DNA from: Bryobacterales bacterium
GTDB lineage: Bacteria > Acidobacteriota > Terriglobia > Bryobacterales > Bryobacteraceae
Direction of reading: 5' to 3'
DNA length: 64,000 nucleotides
Assembly: GCA_027452065.1 (NCBI GenBank)
Contig: DAIDHC010000123.1
Coordinates: 44,717-108,716, forward strand
The notes under the pieces are model-generated. The model ran no database searches. It saw only the letters and a program-made list of their open reading frames with translations, and had not been told where the DNA came from. Shown here piece by piece: positions 21,669 through 29,270 of this stretch (position 1 is the first letter of the stretch; each line of letters begins with the position of its first letter). The translations under genes and the position numbers were made by a program.

Positions 21669-22762
21669 CCGGGCTTGGCGCCGCTCCCCGAGCCCCTGGC
21701 CGGATTCAGAATCAGTTTCTGGATCCGCCAGTTCAGAAGCTCGGCGACATAAAGCTCGTTTTCCGACGGGCACGCCATCTCGTGAATCCAGCCGAACTGC
21801 TTCGCCTGCCGCCCCGTGCTTCCCAGCATCCCCAGCAGCTTTCCGTCCAGGTTCAGCTTGTAGATTCGCCCAGGATAGGCATCGGAGCTGTAGAGAACCT
21901 GCTTCGGGCCTGGCGTGATGCAGATCGCCCATGGCGAACCGGGCTGCATCGTGCCGCCGGTGTCCGGGCCCGGCCGCGGCCCCATCCAGGTTCGGGCATC
22001 CGCGGGCGCCGGCACGTCGATGGTGATCGTCCGCACGATAAACCCATCGGTGTCGAACACCTGGATCCTGCGGTTGCCCCGGTCGGCGACGTAAATATTG
22101 CCCTGCGCGTCCGCCGCAATGCTGTGCGGCGTGCTGAACTCGCCCGGCCCCGTCCCCGGCCCGCCCCACTGCTTCACCCAGTCCCCGTTCTTGTCGTACT
22201 TGGCCACCCGCGAGTTGATGTAGCCGTCGCTGATGAAGATGTCGCCCGCCGTGTCCCAGGTCACATCCGTGGGCTGGCGGAACTGGCCGTCCACCGCCGG
22301 CCTCGGCGGCCGCACGTGCGTCCACGGCCCGTCGCTCTCGTCCGACGCCTCCTTCTTTCGCCCGAACACCATCATCACCTCGCCCTTCGGATTGAACTCG
22401 ATGATCATGTCCGAGCCCTTGTCCACCACCCAGATGTTGTCGTGGCTGTCGATCCGCACCGCGTGCGCATACGACCACGCGTAGAGATTCCTGCCGATCT
22501 CCCGGATGTAGCTTCCGTCGCGCCCGAACTCCAGCAGTTGCGCCGCCGACGCTCCGTACGCAGGCCCGTTGGTGTTGCCGCGCGAGAACACGAACACGTG
22601 TCCCTGCGAGTTCACCGCCACGCCCGCCACTTCGCCGAGATAAATGTTCGGAGGCAGCTTCAAAAAATGTGGCGCCGATTCATACGGAATCTCCGGCGCA
22701 GTCTCCTGCGCCCCAGCCCGGAGGCCGAATGCCAACACCACGCACAATAGCCGTCTGTTCAT
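21659..22762 (-). CDS. Secreted NHL-repeat beta-propeller protein
   Basis: 367 residues with a signal peptide (MNRRLLCVVLAFGLRAGAQ). NHL blades are clear: GEVAGVAVNSQGHVFVFSRG, YAHAVRIDSHDNIWVVDKG, STPHSIAADAQGNIYVADRG and NRRIQVFDTDG. The arrangement resembles peptidyl-alpha-hydroxyglycine lyase-like propellers, but the activity is not demonstrable. It ends convergently against the broken DUF6544-like gene, with a 10-base overlap. It is the last chromosomal gene before the integration junction. Confidence 0.87.
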   Translation of the reverse strand: MNRRLLCVVLAFGLRAGAQETAPEIPYESAPHFLKLPPNIYLGEVAGVAVNSQGHVFVFSRGNTNGPAYGASAAQLLEFGRDGSYIREIGRNLYAWSYAHAVRIDSHDNIWVVDKGSDMIIEFNPKGEVMMVFGRKKEASDESDGPWTHVRPPRPAVDGQFRQPTDVTWDTAGDIFISDGYINSRVAKYDKNGDWVKQWGGPGTGPGEFSTPHSIAADAQGNIYVADRGNRRIQVFDTDGFIVRTITIDVPAPADARTWMGPRPGPDTGGTMQPGSPWAICITPGPKQVLYSSDAYPGRIYKLNLDGKLLGMLGSTGRQAKQFGWIHEMACPSENELYVAELLNWRIQKLILNPARGSGSGAKPGQR

Positions 22763-22905
22763 CGCCTCTCCTGCCCGTTAATACCACCGCGCCCGCGCGT
22801 TCCGGCCCGGCGAATCCAGTCGCGGCAACTCACGCTGCCACAACGCCCGCCAGCCGTATCCCGTGAGAATACACCAAACGGAACGGCGCGAGAAAACGAT
22901 TCGAT

Positions 22906-22965
22906 TGGTGCTGGAGGTGGGGGTCGAACCCACATGCCCAGTGAAGGGCGCGGGATTTTGAGTCC
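22906..22965 (-). tRNA. tRNA-Leu(CAA) 3' half: attachment site of the integrated element
   Basis: Read on the minus strand this is the anticodon loop CTCAAAA (anticodon CAA at 22958-22960), the 3' anticodon-stem strand TCCCG, a long class-II variable arm (GCCCTTCACTGGGC), the T arm GTGGGTTCGACCCCCAC, the 3' acceptor strand CTCCAGC and ACCA. The 5' half is absent: no D arm and no GCTGGAG acceptor strand follow. The 5' anticodon-stem strand reads CTGGA, which leaves one mismatch. This is what integration into a tRNA gene leaves at the distal junction. The 3' end points to the left, so the chromosome is to the left and the element to the right. Confidence 0.82.
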
Positions 22966-22996
22966 AGTACGTCAGCTCCCAAACTGCTGTAGATAC

Positions 22997-23035
22997 GTGA
23001 CTTGCATTTTTAAAATGTGAAACTGTGTAAGTCAC
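22997..23035. repeat. Inverted repeat just inside the attachment site
   Basis: GTGACTT (22997-23003) and AAGTCAC (23029-23035) face each other around an A/T-rich core that itself reads GCATTTTTAAAATGT, nearly a palindrome. It lies 30-70 bases inside the tRNA junction, where recombinases and excisionases bind in integrative elements. That role is inferred from position only. Confidence 0.4.
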
Positions 23036-23151
23036 TGTGTAAATTTCGCGGTTTTTCGCCTGCCCGCTGATGGCCCTCCGGTGCGTCCGGTTTGATCGCC
23101 TGATCCTGGGCGCCCTGACTACCCCTTTGCCGTCGGCGATCGGCGAATTGC

Positions 23152-23421
23152 CTATTCTTCCGGAAGGCCCAGAGACTTTCTACGCTTGGCGGCACGGTCC
23201 TTCTTCGCCTGCTCGAAGGCGTCGTGGGCGGCGTTGGAGAGGACCTGGCTGGCGCCATCGAGAAGCTGCTCGGCCCGGCGGTCATGCCGTCCTACCTCGA
23301 TGGACCAGTCGACAAGAGCCTTTACGATCATCTCGCGTGTCGCGCCTTCGCTCAAAAGGGCGTCTACTGCGGCGTGAATTCGACTATCGCATTGGATAGC
23401 GGTGGGCTTTGGCTTTTTCAT
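23152..23421 (-). CDS. Small charged protein of the element border
   Basis: 89 residues, starting MKKPKPTAIQCDSRIHAA. Residues 12-45 (RIHAAVDALLSEGATREMIV and onward) look like a helix-turn-helix or ribbon-helix-helix DNA-binding region, followed by a charged helical tail rich in Ala, Lys and Arg. Function unknown. It is the first gene of the element and reads toward the attachment site, the position often held by excisionase-like or partition-like small proteins. That is inference. Confidence 0.5.
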   Translation of the reverse strand: MKKPKPTAIQCDSRIHAAVDALLSEGATREMIVKALVDWSIEVGRHDRRAEQLLDGASQVLSNAAHDAFEQAKKDRAAKRRKSLGLPEE

Positions 23422-24045
23422 GATCCCTCTTGTGTCGATAGTTTATGGCGGCTTCGCATCCCTCATGAGTTACGACAATCTGGCCGCCGTTGCAAGAGAC
23501 GTGGTTTTGATCGCCCGCCGCGCGAGCCGGGCGTCCTGTGGCTGGCTTTTCCGCGAACCCCCTTCTTTAATGCGGTTCGTGTCAAGAGCGATTTTGCAGC
23601 ATGCGGCACCGTCCAACGCGCCGCGCGCGCGTCGTTCGTCCCTATTTTCTCAGCCCCTTTTTCTTCTTATGAGGACGAAGGGGTTGTTTTCAGCGGCCAG
23701 GCTGAAGCCGTCAACGGCGCGGTTTGTGCGTTCATCTAGACCGTTGAAGGCGAAGCTGGTCGCGTACGCTGGCAAGCGAAGAAAAAGGGGCCAATGAAAG
23801 GTCCTGGCGGGTATCATGCTTCTTTCCGGGGTCAACGCCAGAGTGAAGGCGTCGCCCCAAATAACTGTCCATATGAAGAGTGAGGTGGAACAATCTTTTT
23901 CGCGTGGTCGCAAGCCCGGAGGCTTGCCCCAACCTGGGGGTACTCGTTCTCAACCTCGGCTCTCCGCGTCCCGCTGGACGGCCTCTTGCCGCGTAGCGGC
24001 GCAGAAGATGTATAACCTGGCGCTATTGGCCTGTGTTCCTACGAA
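23422..24045. other. Gene-poor border carrying copy A of a degenerate 100-base repeat
   Basis: No convincing gene is visible in these 620 bases. Positions about 23,660-23,770 match, at roughly 70 percent by eye, a second stretch at about 25,205-25,322 on the same strand. Shared words include GCCGTCAA, GGCGCG, GCGTTCATC, TTGAAGGC and TACGCT. On the minus strand both copies can be read as related short peptides (AYATSFAFNGLDERTN against AYAADLAFKDHDERAN). They may be remnants of one small coding or structured unit. The two copies flank the first transposase. Confidence 0.5.
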
Positions 24046-25095
24046 TTACGCAGCGGCAGCGACTGTTTCGGTTTCCTCCTGCCTGAAACGGAACTCGGTA
24101 CCGTCGCGCCACATCGCGTGCATGAGCACAGCCATCCGACGCGCAACAGCCACGGAAGCGATCTTGAGAGAGCTGCGCCTTGCAAGGCGGAGACCCCAGG
24201 CCTTCAGGGCGCAAGGCTTTTTGTACTTGGTAAGCATCGTGTGCGCCGCTTCGTAGAGATGATGACGTACAAACTCGTCGCCGCACTTCGTGATGTGGCC
24301 ATCATAATCGACTTCGCCGGAGGCATACTTCTTGGGCGTCAATCCGATCGCGGCTCCTACGCCCTTTGAATTCCGAAACCGTTCCTGCCGATCAATAAAG
24401 GTCTTGAAAACAAGAGCGGTCAATGGCCCCACGCCTGGAACCGTCATCAGCCGGCGGCAGACATCGTCGCCCTTGACGTGGTCCAGGACAAGCTTCTGAA
24501 GTTTTTCTATTTGTGCGATAAGCTCACGTCGCACGTTGAGCATGGGAAAGATGTAAGCCTGTAATTCCGCGTCATCGCCGATGAGTTCGCGGATGCGAGC
24601 TTCGTAAGCTGCACCTCCTGCAACCTTACCCGCCTTGAGTCCGAACGCCCGGATCGTGCCGCGGATTTGGCTGTCGATATCGGAACGCTTGTCCACCAGG
24701 CATCTTCGGTTGTTGAGAAGAACGCGGAGTTTGTGACTCGCGGAACTTTTGACGTGGACCTCGCGATACCAGCCCGTGCGCATTATCTGCGCGATGCCTC
24801 GGGCGTCGTTGCGGTCAGTCTTGACCTTCTGCGCTTTTAACGCTGCCTTTACGTGACGGGTTTCAATGCAGATGGCAGGATAACCAAAACTCAGCAGCTC
24901 GGGACATAGCCACGGTGACAGGCTTCCGGCTTCCAAGCCCACGCGCGTTAATGGCAGGTTGATGCTTTGGAGCCAGTCGTTAAGAGCAGCGGGCTCCGAG
25001 GGCACCTGGCCCTCCCGGACAATATCGCCATTCTGATTGACGATACATATCGCCGTGCTGTTCAATGACACGTCTAAACCACAGAAGTACTTCAT
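24046..25095 (-). CDS. IS110-family transposase (DEDD plus serine Tnp)
   Basis: 349 residues, full length for the family. The N-terminal RuvC-like DEDD domain begins CGLDVSLNSTAICIVNQNG, with VGLEAGSLSPWL and KTDRNDARGIAQIM carrying further acidic residues. The C-terminal Tnp domain has the hairpin-like MTVPGVGPLTALVF and then GAAIGLTPKKYASGEVDYDG with the serine region. These enzymes are guided by a bridge RNA made from the element's own non-coding end. For the IS110 group that end lies upstream of the gene, here 25,096-25,330. No terminal inverted repeats are visible, as expected. Adjacent to a second, distinct member. Confidence 0.93.
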   Translation of the reverse strand: MKYFCGLDVSLNSTAICIVNQNGDIVREGQVPSEPAALNDWLQSINLPLTRVGLEAGSLSPWLCPELLSFGYPAICIETRHVKAALKAQKVKTDRNDARGIAQIMRTGWYREVHVKSSASHKLRVLLNNRRCLVDKRSDIDSQIRGTIRAFGLKAGKVAGGAAYEARIRELIGDDAELQAYIFPMLNVRRELIAQIEKLQKLVLDHVKGDDVCRRLMTVPGVGPLTALVFKTFIDRQERFRNSKGVGAAIGLTPKKYASGEVDYDGHITKCGDEFVRHHLYEAAHTMLTKYKKPCALKAWGLRLARRSSLKIASVAVARRMAVLMHAMWRDGTEFRFRQEETETVAAAA

Positions 25096-25605
25096 AGCCG
25101 TTCTCCGTCGTTGGGGGTTGGAAAAGCCTACTCTACAGCGGGAGCGGTTCTTTTCACATGTCGCCCCGTGTACAGTCCGCGCCGGCGAACCGCATTACAG
25201 TTATCTTTTTCCTGCTAATGGGACAAGGGGTGTTTTTTTGAGCGGGCGTTCAAAGCCGTCAAGGGCGCGCTGGTGTTCGCGCGTTCATCGTGATCCTTGA
25301 AGGCAAGGTCGGCCGCATACGCTTCCATGTCCTTTTACAAGCTTTTTTTCGTGCAAAATCGAGCCGCGTATCCATGCGGCAGTTTTGAGCCAAAATTTTT
25401 TCTGTTGGGTCGAGAGCAGGGCGGCGATGGCGACGGTCGATCAATCTTCCATGCGCGGATTGGTTACCGCATGAATGCTAAGCGTCGCAGGCCTTCCTCG
25501 GACTGGTATCGAGCATCGGAAACTCCGGCTCATAGCGTAGTAAACGAGGTTTGCCTACCGTTCCGCCCTGCCCCCGGCCGAACAGGCCAGGTCGCGAGGT
25601 GCCGG
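25096..25605. other. Non-coding stretch between two IS110-superfamily genes, copy B of the repeat
   Basis: This 510-base gap lies upstream of the first transposase on its strand and downstream of the second. It contains copy B (about 25,205-25,322) of the degenerate repeat also found at 23.66-23.77 kb. It is also where the left-end bridge RNA of the first IS110 would be encoded. I could not fold a convincing two-loop RNA by eye. The rest (25,330-25,600) shows no gene and may hold the right end of the second element. Confidence 0.45.
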
Positions 25606-26715
25606 TTAAGGCACCGCGGGTCTCACTTCCCGGCTAATCGCCCAAATAAAGCCGCATAGTTCCCTTGCCAAGGCAGTGACGACAACCGTGGATCTTTTCC
25701 CCTTGGCGGTCAAACGCCGATAGCGGCCGCAGAGCCGCTGTTGTGCTTTCCACGAGATATCACGCACAGTTTTGGGAAGCTTGGCGAGAATTTCTGATTT
25801 CTGCAGGGCCACGCGGGCAGGATAGCGGTAGCTCCATGCTGCTTCAACAAGCACATGTCGCACTTCACTATTGCCAGTTTTCGTGATGCGTCCGCGCCTG
25901 GTCTTTTCTCCGCTCGAATGCTCTGAAGGCACAAGCCCGAGGTAAGCCATGAGCTGCCGAGGATTTTCGAAGCGGCTGAAATCGCCGATCGTGGCTACGA
26001 CAGTGACGGCGGAATGCAGTTGCATTCCCCTCAGGCCGCAAAGCGCGTTAACGAGCGGTCCCAAAGACCAGTTGGGAATAAGGGCAGCGATTTGTTTCAG
26101 AAGTTCTTCTTTTCGATTAGACGCGGTAAGAATGGTTTCGGTATAGTCCTGGTGAACGATTTGATGCGCCGGTTGCTCGAACGCCTGCATCGCCAACCAG
26201 CGGTGGTGCTTTCTTGTCCAGGGCTCGCTGCCCGTATAGACGCGGCCGTGACGCAACAGGAAGGCGAGGAGCTGCTGGCGAGCGCGCGTAAGCTGCAATG
26301 CTGCATCCATCCTGGCCCGGACGAGATCGCGCATAGCCTCATGTACTTCGTCGGGAACCCAAACGCGCGTCAGGTCACCTGAGCGGTGCATGAGAGCGAG
26401 TTTCTGTGAGTCCCGGCGATCGGTTTTAACTCTTTCACCGGGCTTACGCGGGATCATTGATGGGGCGATAACAGTGCAGCCGTGTCCAAGTCGTGTGAGA
26501 TGCCGATAGATGCCATAACCGCAGCCGCCGGCTTCGTAGCAAAATTCTAGTCGGTTACCTTCCTTAGCCAGCCGACCAGCCATTTTTGCGACGTCGGCAG
26601 GGGTATTCGGAATAGGCCCGATGAACCGCACAAGCCCGTCGCGCCCGTCTTCAGCGGTGCTCACCGTAATACTTGCCTTGTGTACGTCCAGGCCTACGTA
26701 GAGTATTTTTTGCAT
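25606..26715 (-). CDS. IS110-superfamily transposase, probably IS1111-like group
   Basis: 369 residues, full length. It starts MQKILYVGLDVHKASITVST and has FCYEAGGCGYGIYR, the DEDD-type VKTDRRDSQKLALMHRSGDL, and the C-terminal Tnp domain with YLGLVPSEHSSGEKTRRG, KTGNSEVRHVLVEAAW and TALARELCGFIWAI. This domain ordering and the YVGLDVHK start are typical of the IS1111-like group. It is not a copy of the neighbouring transposase: the two share only family-level features. In IS1111 elements the guide RNA is encoded downstream of the gene, so the gap to 25,330 is the place to look. Confidence 0.9.
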   Translation of the reverse strand: MQKILYVGLDVHKASITVSTAEDGRDGLVRFIGPIPNTPADVAKMAGRLAKEGNRLEFCYEAGGCGYGIYRHLTRLGHGCTVIAPSMIPRKPGERVKTDRRDSQKLALMHRSGDLTRVWVPDEVHEAMRDLVRARMDAALQLTRARQQLLAFLLRHGRVYTGSEPWTRKHHRWLAMQAFEQPAHQIVHQDYTETILTASNRKEELLKQIAALIPNWSLGPLVNALCGLRGMQLHSAVTVVATIGDFSRFENPRQLMAYLGLVPSEHSSGEKTRRGRITKTGNSEVRHVLVEAAWSYRYPARVALQKSEILAKLPKTVRDISWKAQQRLCGRYRRLTAKGKRSTVVVTALARELCGFIWAISREVRPAVP

Positions 26716-26912
26716 AACGATTCCTCCGTTGTCTTTCCTGCCGAGCCCCTATGGCGCAGCAATTCAACAGTAGGGAATTGAGAGCTACGGTCTAGGTGCA
26801 GCAGGTGCACTTAAAGGACATACAGACTGGTCGAGCGAGGGAAAAGGGGAAGTAAGAAATTCAGGAGTTTAGTCCTTGGCGTGTTCGATCGTTTGCGAAG
26901 ATCGCGCCGCTT
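26716..26912. other. Left flank of the second transposase, no gene seen
   Basis: Contains GTTGAATT-like A/T-rich sequence and no frame with a ribosome site. It is contiguous with the tandem repeat that starts at 26,913 and fills the non-coding gap up to 27,220. Confidence 0.4.
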
Positions 26913-27175
26913 GCGGCGATGCACAAAAAACAGCGGTTTTACGGGGATTCTACAAGAAATCGCGATTCTCATCAATTGGCTGATCGGCCAAGTGACAGAC
27001 GCTGAAGAATCAGGCAAGCTCTAGGGAACAGCTACAGGCTGATGCGGCGGTGCACAAGAAACAGCGGGTTTGCAGGGGATTCTACTGTATTTTTCGATTC
27101 CCCGAAACTACGGCGTCCCGTAGTAGACCGGCAACGGCGAATCAGGCAAGCTGATTAGAACTACTGTATTTTTAG
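26913..27175. repeat. Two tandem copies of a ~131-base non-coding unit
   Basis: Copy 1 starts at 26,913 and copy 2 at 27,044. Matching words in order: GCGGCGATGCAC / GCGGCGGTGCAC, AAAACAGCGG / AGAAACAGCGG, GGGGATTCTAC in both, CGATTC in both, and GAATCAGGCAAGCT in both (27,007-27,020 and 27,139-27,152, offset 132). The middles differ. Copy 1 contains the near-palindrome TTGGCTGATCGGCCAA. No frame is conserved across both copies because of a one-base indel, so they look like regulatory or structural DNA upstream of the methyltransferase operon. Confidence 0.65.
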
Positions 27176-27220
27176 AACGAACTATTTTCATTATTCATTT
27201 TGACCGGAAGGTGCCAAGGT

Positions 27221-27487
27221 ATGACACTGTCCAGCCACTTCAATTCTCATTCAGCAAAGACAGAATGCGAGATCAAGATCGGGACGCGCAAAAAGAGCGA
27301 CGGCTCCACGATCAAGGTTCGCGCGGGCAAAATCATGAGCCGGTTCTGGCCCGACGGCGCGACTGACAAGTACGGCGCCGAAATCAAAGAAACCAGGAAG
27401 AAGCAGCAAGCCATCGAGGCGGCAGAGCAACTGCGCCGCAAGGCGCAGGAAGCTCAAGCTCTGAAACACGCCCCGCGTGCTCCATGA
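27221..27487 (+). CDS. Small basic protein upstream of the methyltransferase
   Basis: 88 residues from the ATG at 27,221 (GGAAGG about 10 bases before it). The centre reads CEIKIGTRKKSDGSTIKVRA and GKIMSRFWPDGATDKYGAE, and the C-terminal third is a charged helix (QQAIEAAEQLRRKAQEAQAL). No family recognised. Its TGA overlaps the ATG of the methyltransferase, so the two genes are translationally coupled and likely function together. Confidence 0.6.
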   Translation: MTLSSHFNSHSAKTECEIKIGTRKKSDGSTIKVRAGKIMSRFWPDGATDKYGAEIKETRKKQQAIEAAEQLRRKAQEAQALKHAPRAP

Positions 27488-28278
27488 CGCTCGGGATGTC
27501 GCAGATGCTGAACCACGTAACGCTGGGGCGTTGCGAGGAGGCCATGAAAGGGTTGCCCGGCGGTTCCGTGGATTTCATCCTGACCGACCCGCCGTATCTC
27601 GTGAGATACCGCGACCGGAGCGGGCGCACGGTCAAGAACGACGACAACACGTCATGGATGGACCCGGCATTTCACGAAATGCACCGTGTTCTCAAGCCGG
27701 GGAAGTTCCTGGTGAGCTTCTACGCCTGGAACAAGGTTGATCGTTTCATGGAGTCCTGGAAAAGGGCCGGTTTCCACGTCGCCGGCCATATCGTTTTTCC
27801 CAAGCACTACGCCTCGGGTGAGAACTTCACGAAATATCACCACGAGCAGGCCTACCTGCTTTCCAAGGGCTGGCCCGCGAAGCCGGAGCACCCTCCGGCA
27901 GACGTCATTCCGTGGACCTATACCGGGAACAGACTGCACCCGACGCAGAAGCCGGTAGGGTCGCTCAAGCCTCTTATCGAGGCCTATACGAAGCCGGGAG
28001 ACGTCGTGCTTGATCCTTTCTCGGGATCAGGCTCCACGCTCGTCGCAGCGAAGGAATTGGGGCGGCGCTTCATCGGCATCGAGCTCGATCCGGACCACCA
28101 GCAAACTGCAACGCTGCGGCTGCAGAGCCGGTTTATTGGAAGCATCGTTAGCCCACCGGCAAGCAGGTTTCACACGCCGGTCGCTCCGCGCGAGGTTTAC
28201 CGGCAGCCCGTGGCGCGTGTCGCGGAGGCTGTGGCGGCAAGACAGCGGCACGCGCCAGCGGCCCTGGGGCCGAGATAG
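27484..28278 (+). CDS. DNA adenine/cytosine-N4 methyltransferase (beta class)
   Basis: 264 residues of the N6/N4 methyltransferase family. The catalytic motif IV is FILTDPPYLVRY (DPPY at 35-38) and comes before the AdoMet-binding motif VLDPFSGSGSTLVAAKELG (about 175-193), giving the beta-class order. HPTQKPVGSLKPLIEAY also fits. No restriction endonuclease lies nearby, so it is an orphan enzyme, as is common on conjugative elements, where it can protect incoming DNA. The start at 27,484 overlaps the upstream gene; ATG codons at 27,496 and 27,505 are alternatives. Confidence 0.92.
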   Translation: MTLGMSQMLNHVTLGRCEEAMKGLPGGSVDFILTDPPYLVRYRDRSGRTVKNDDNTSWMDPAFHEMHRVLKPGKFLVSFYAWNKVDRFMESWKRAGFHVAGHIVFPKHYASGENFTKYHHEQAYLLSKGWPAKPEHPPADVIPWTYTGNRLHPTQKPVGSLKPLIEAYTKPGDVVLDPFSGSGSTLVAAKELGRRFIGIELDPDHQQTATLRLQSRFIGSIVSPPASRFHTPVAPREVYRQPVARVAEAVAARQRHAPAALGPR

Positions 28279-28345
28279 AGGCCGAAGTGGCGTGCGTTGC
28301 CGGGCGAATATTAACGCGTGCAATTGAAGATATGGGAGGCTCTAT

Positions 28346-28597
28346 ATGGATTTCAAGTTTCACCAGCGATTGATGTACCGGACCTGGCGCGAGAACGTGG
28401 ACGGGGGCTATGAATGCCCGAAGTCGTCGCCGGAGGAATTTTTCGGCTTCTCGGCTTTCGATATCGATGAGATGCACAATCACAAGCATGGCGAAGGCAC
28501 GGGCCGCTGGTTCCGACTGATCGACGGTCGAGTATACGACCGCCGAGGCATGCCTAGCGATCCCGATCGCAGGCTTTACGACAACCGCGCTAATTGA
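28346..28597 (+). CDS. Small protein, paralogue of the next gene
   Basis: 83 residues with a GGGAGG ribosome site. It is rich in aromatic and charged residues. The second half, FFGFSAFDIDEMHNHKHGEG then WFRLIDGRVYDRRG and RRLYDN, is shared with the gene directly downstream, so the pair arose by tandem duplication. No known family. It belongs to the methyltransferase transcription unit, which ends at the terminator near 29,200. Confidence 0.7.
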   Translation: MDFKFHQRLMYRTWRENVDGGYECPKSSPEEFFGFSAFDIDEMHNHKHGEGTGRWFRLIDGRVYDRRGMPSDPDRRLYDNRAN

Positions 28598-28608
28598 GGG
28601 CCGAGCCC

Positions 28609-28893
28609 ATGACAAATGATCTGACGGACAGAACGACGGTTTACTTCGTGATCGCGCACGCCGGGGTTGCGATGCAAGAAGGGCATCGCCGCCTGATAGC
28701 GGCGGGGCTCGTGCCGGCGGATAGTACGCCGTACGGTTTCTACGGCTTCAGTCATTTTGATGTTGTCGAAGTTCACAACACGCGCGGCAGCCAGGTCGGC
28801 TGCTGGTTTCGCCTGCGCGACGGTCGCGTAATCGACTGGCGCGGCGAAGAGCAATCTTTGCGCGACCGCGAGCTTTATGACCGCAGGAATTAA
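28609..28893 (+). CDS. Small protein, paralogue of the preceding gene
   Basis: 94 residues from the ATG at 28,609 (GAGGG upstream). Residues 50-94 match the upstream gene: FYGFSHFDVVEVHN, then WFRLRDGRVIDWRG and RELYDRRN. The N-terminal half (YFVIAHAGVAMQEGHRRLIA) is unrelated to its partner. No known family. The repeated WFRLxDGRVxDxRG block may be the functional core. Confidence 0.7.
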   Translation: MTNDLTDRTTVYFVIAHAGVAMQEGHRRLIAAGLVPADSTPYGFYGFSHFDVVEVHNTRGSQVGCWFRLRDGRVIDWRGEEQSLRDRELYDRRN

Positions 28894-28931
28894 GTTCTTA
28901 CCACCGCAACCGCAAACGAAAGGAGCGATGA

Positions 28932-29180
28932 ATGATCTATGGGATACAAAGCACTGAGTGCGAGGAACCGACCGACGAGCAACTGCAGGCGCGGCTCGGC
29001 GATCTCTGTCCGACGTTCAAGAATGATCGCAGCAAATGGCCTTGTGATGTGCAGGAGGCGTACGGCCTGCTCAACGAGGCGAAGCGCCGCCGCAAGTGCA
29101 GCCCTGGCTGCACGTGCTCGAAGTGCTGCAAGAAAGAGCCAGAAGGGCGATCGCTGCTGAGAATGTACCCGCCAGCTTAA
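28932..29180 (+). CDS. Small protein with a cysteine cluster
   Basis: 82 residues; AAAGGAGCG precedes the ATG. Near the C-terminus six cysteines fall within 13 residues (CSPGCTCSKCCKK uses five, with further Cys at residues 10 and 26). That density suggests a zinc or other metal knuckle. The N-terminal part is acidic and polar. The last gene of the small operon; a strong terminator follows 12 bases after its stop. Function unknown. Confidence 0.65.
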   Translation: MIYGIQSTECEEPTDEQLQARLGDLCPTFKNDRSKWPCDVQEAYGLLNEAKRRRKCSPGCTCSKCCKKEPEGRSLLRMYPPA

Positions 29181-29192
29181 TGAGCATCTGGG

Positions 29193-29225
29193 AAAGGGCG
29201 GGATCTTCGGGTCCCGCCCTTTTTT
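29193..29225 (+). terminator. Rho-independent terminator of the methyltransferase operon
   Basis: AAGGGCGGGATC, loop TTCG, then GGTCCCGCCCTT run into a T tract (29,219-29,225). A near-perfect 12-base stem with a stable tetraloop. Confidence 0.9.
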
Positions 29226-29270
29226 ACAGGGACCTGAGCCGTAGGCTTAAAGGTATGGAGGTATCTCGAC

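Noticed and set aside
22906..22990. An intact, functional tRNA-Leu
   Set aside because: No D arm or 5' acceptor strand follows the anticodon arm, and the anticodon stem has a mismatch.
22778..23035. An 85-codon minus-strand frame across the tRNA piece
   Set aside because: It reads through the tRNA fragment and has no protein character; the RNA explains the sequence better.
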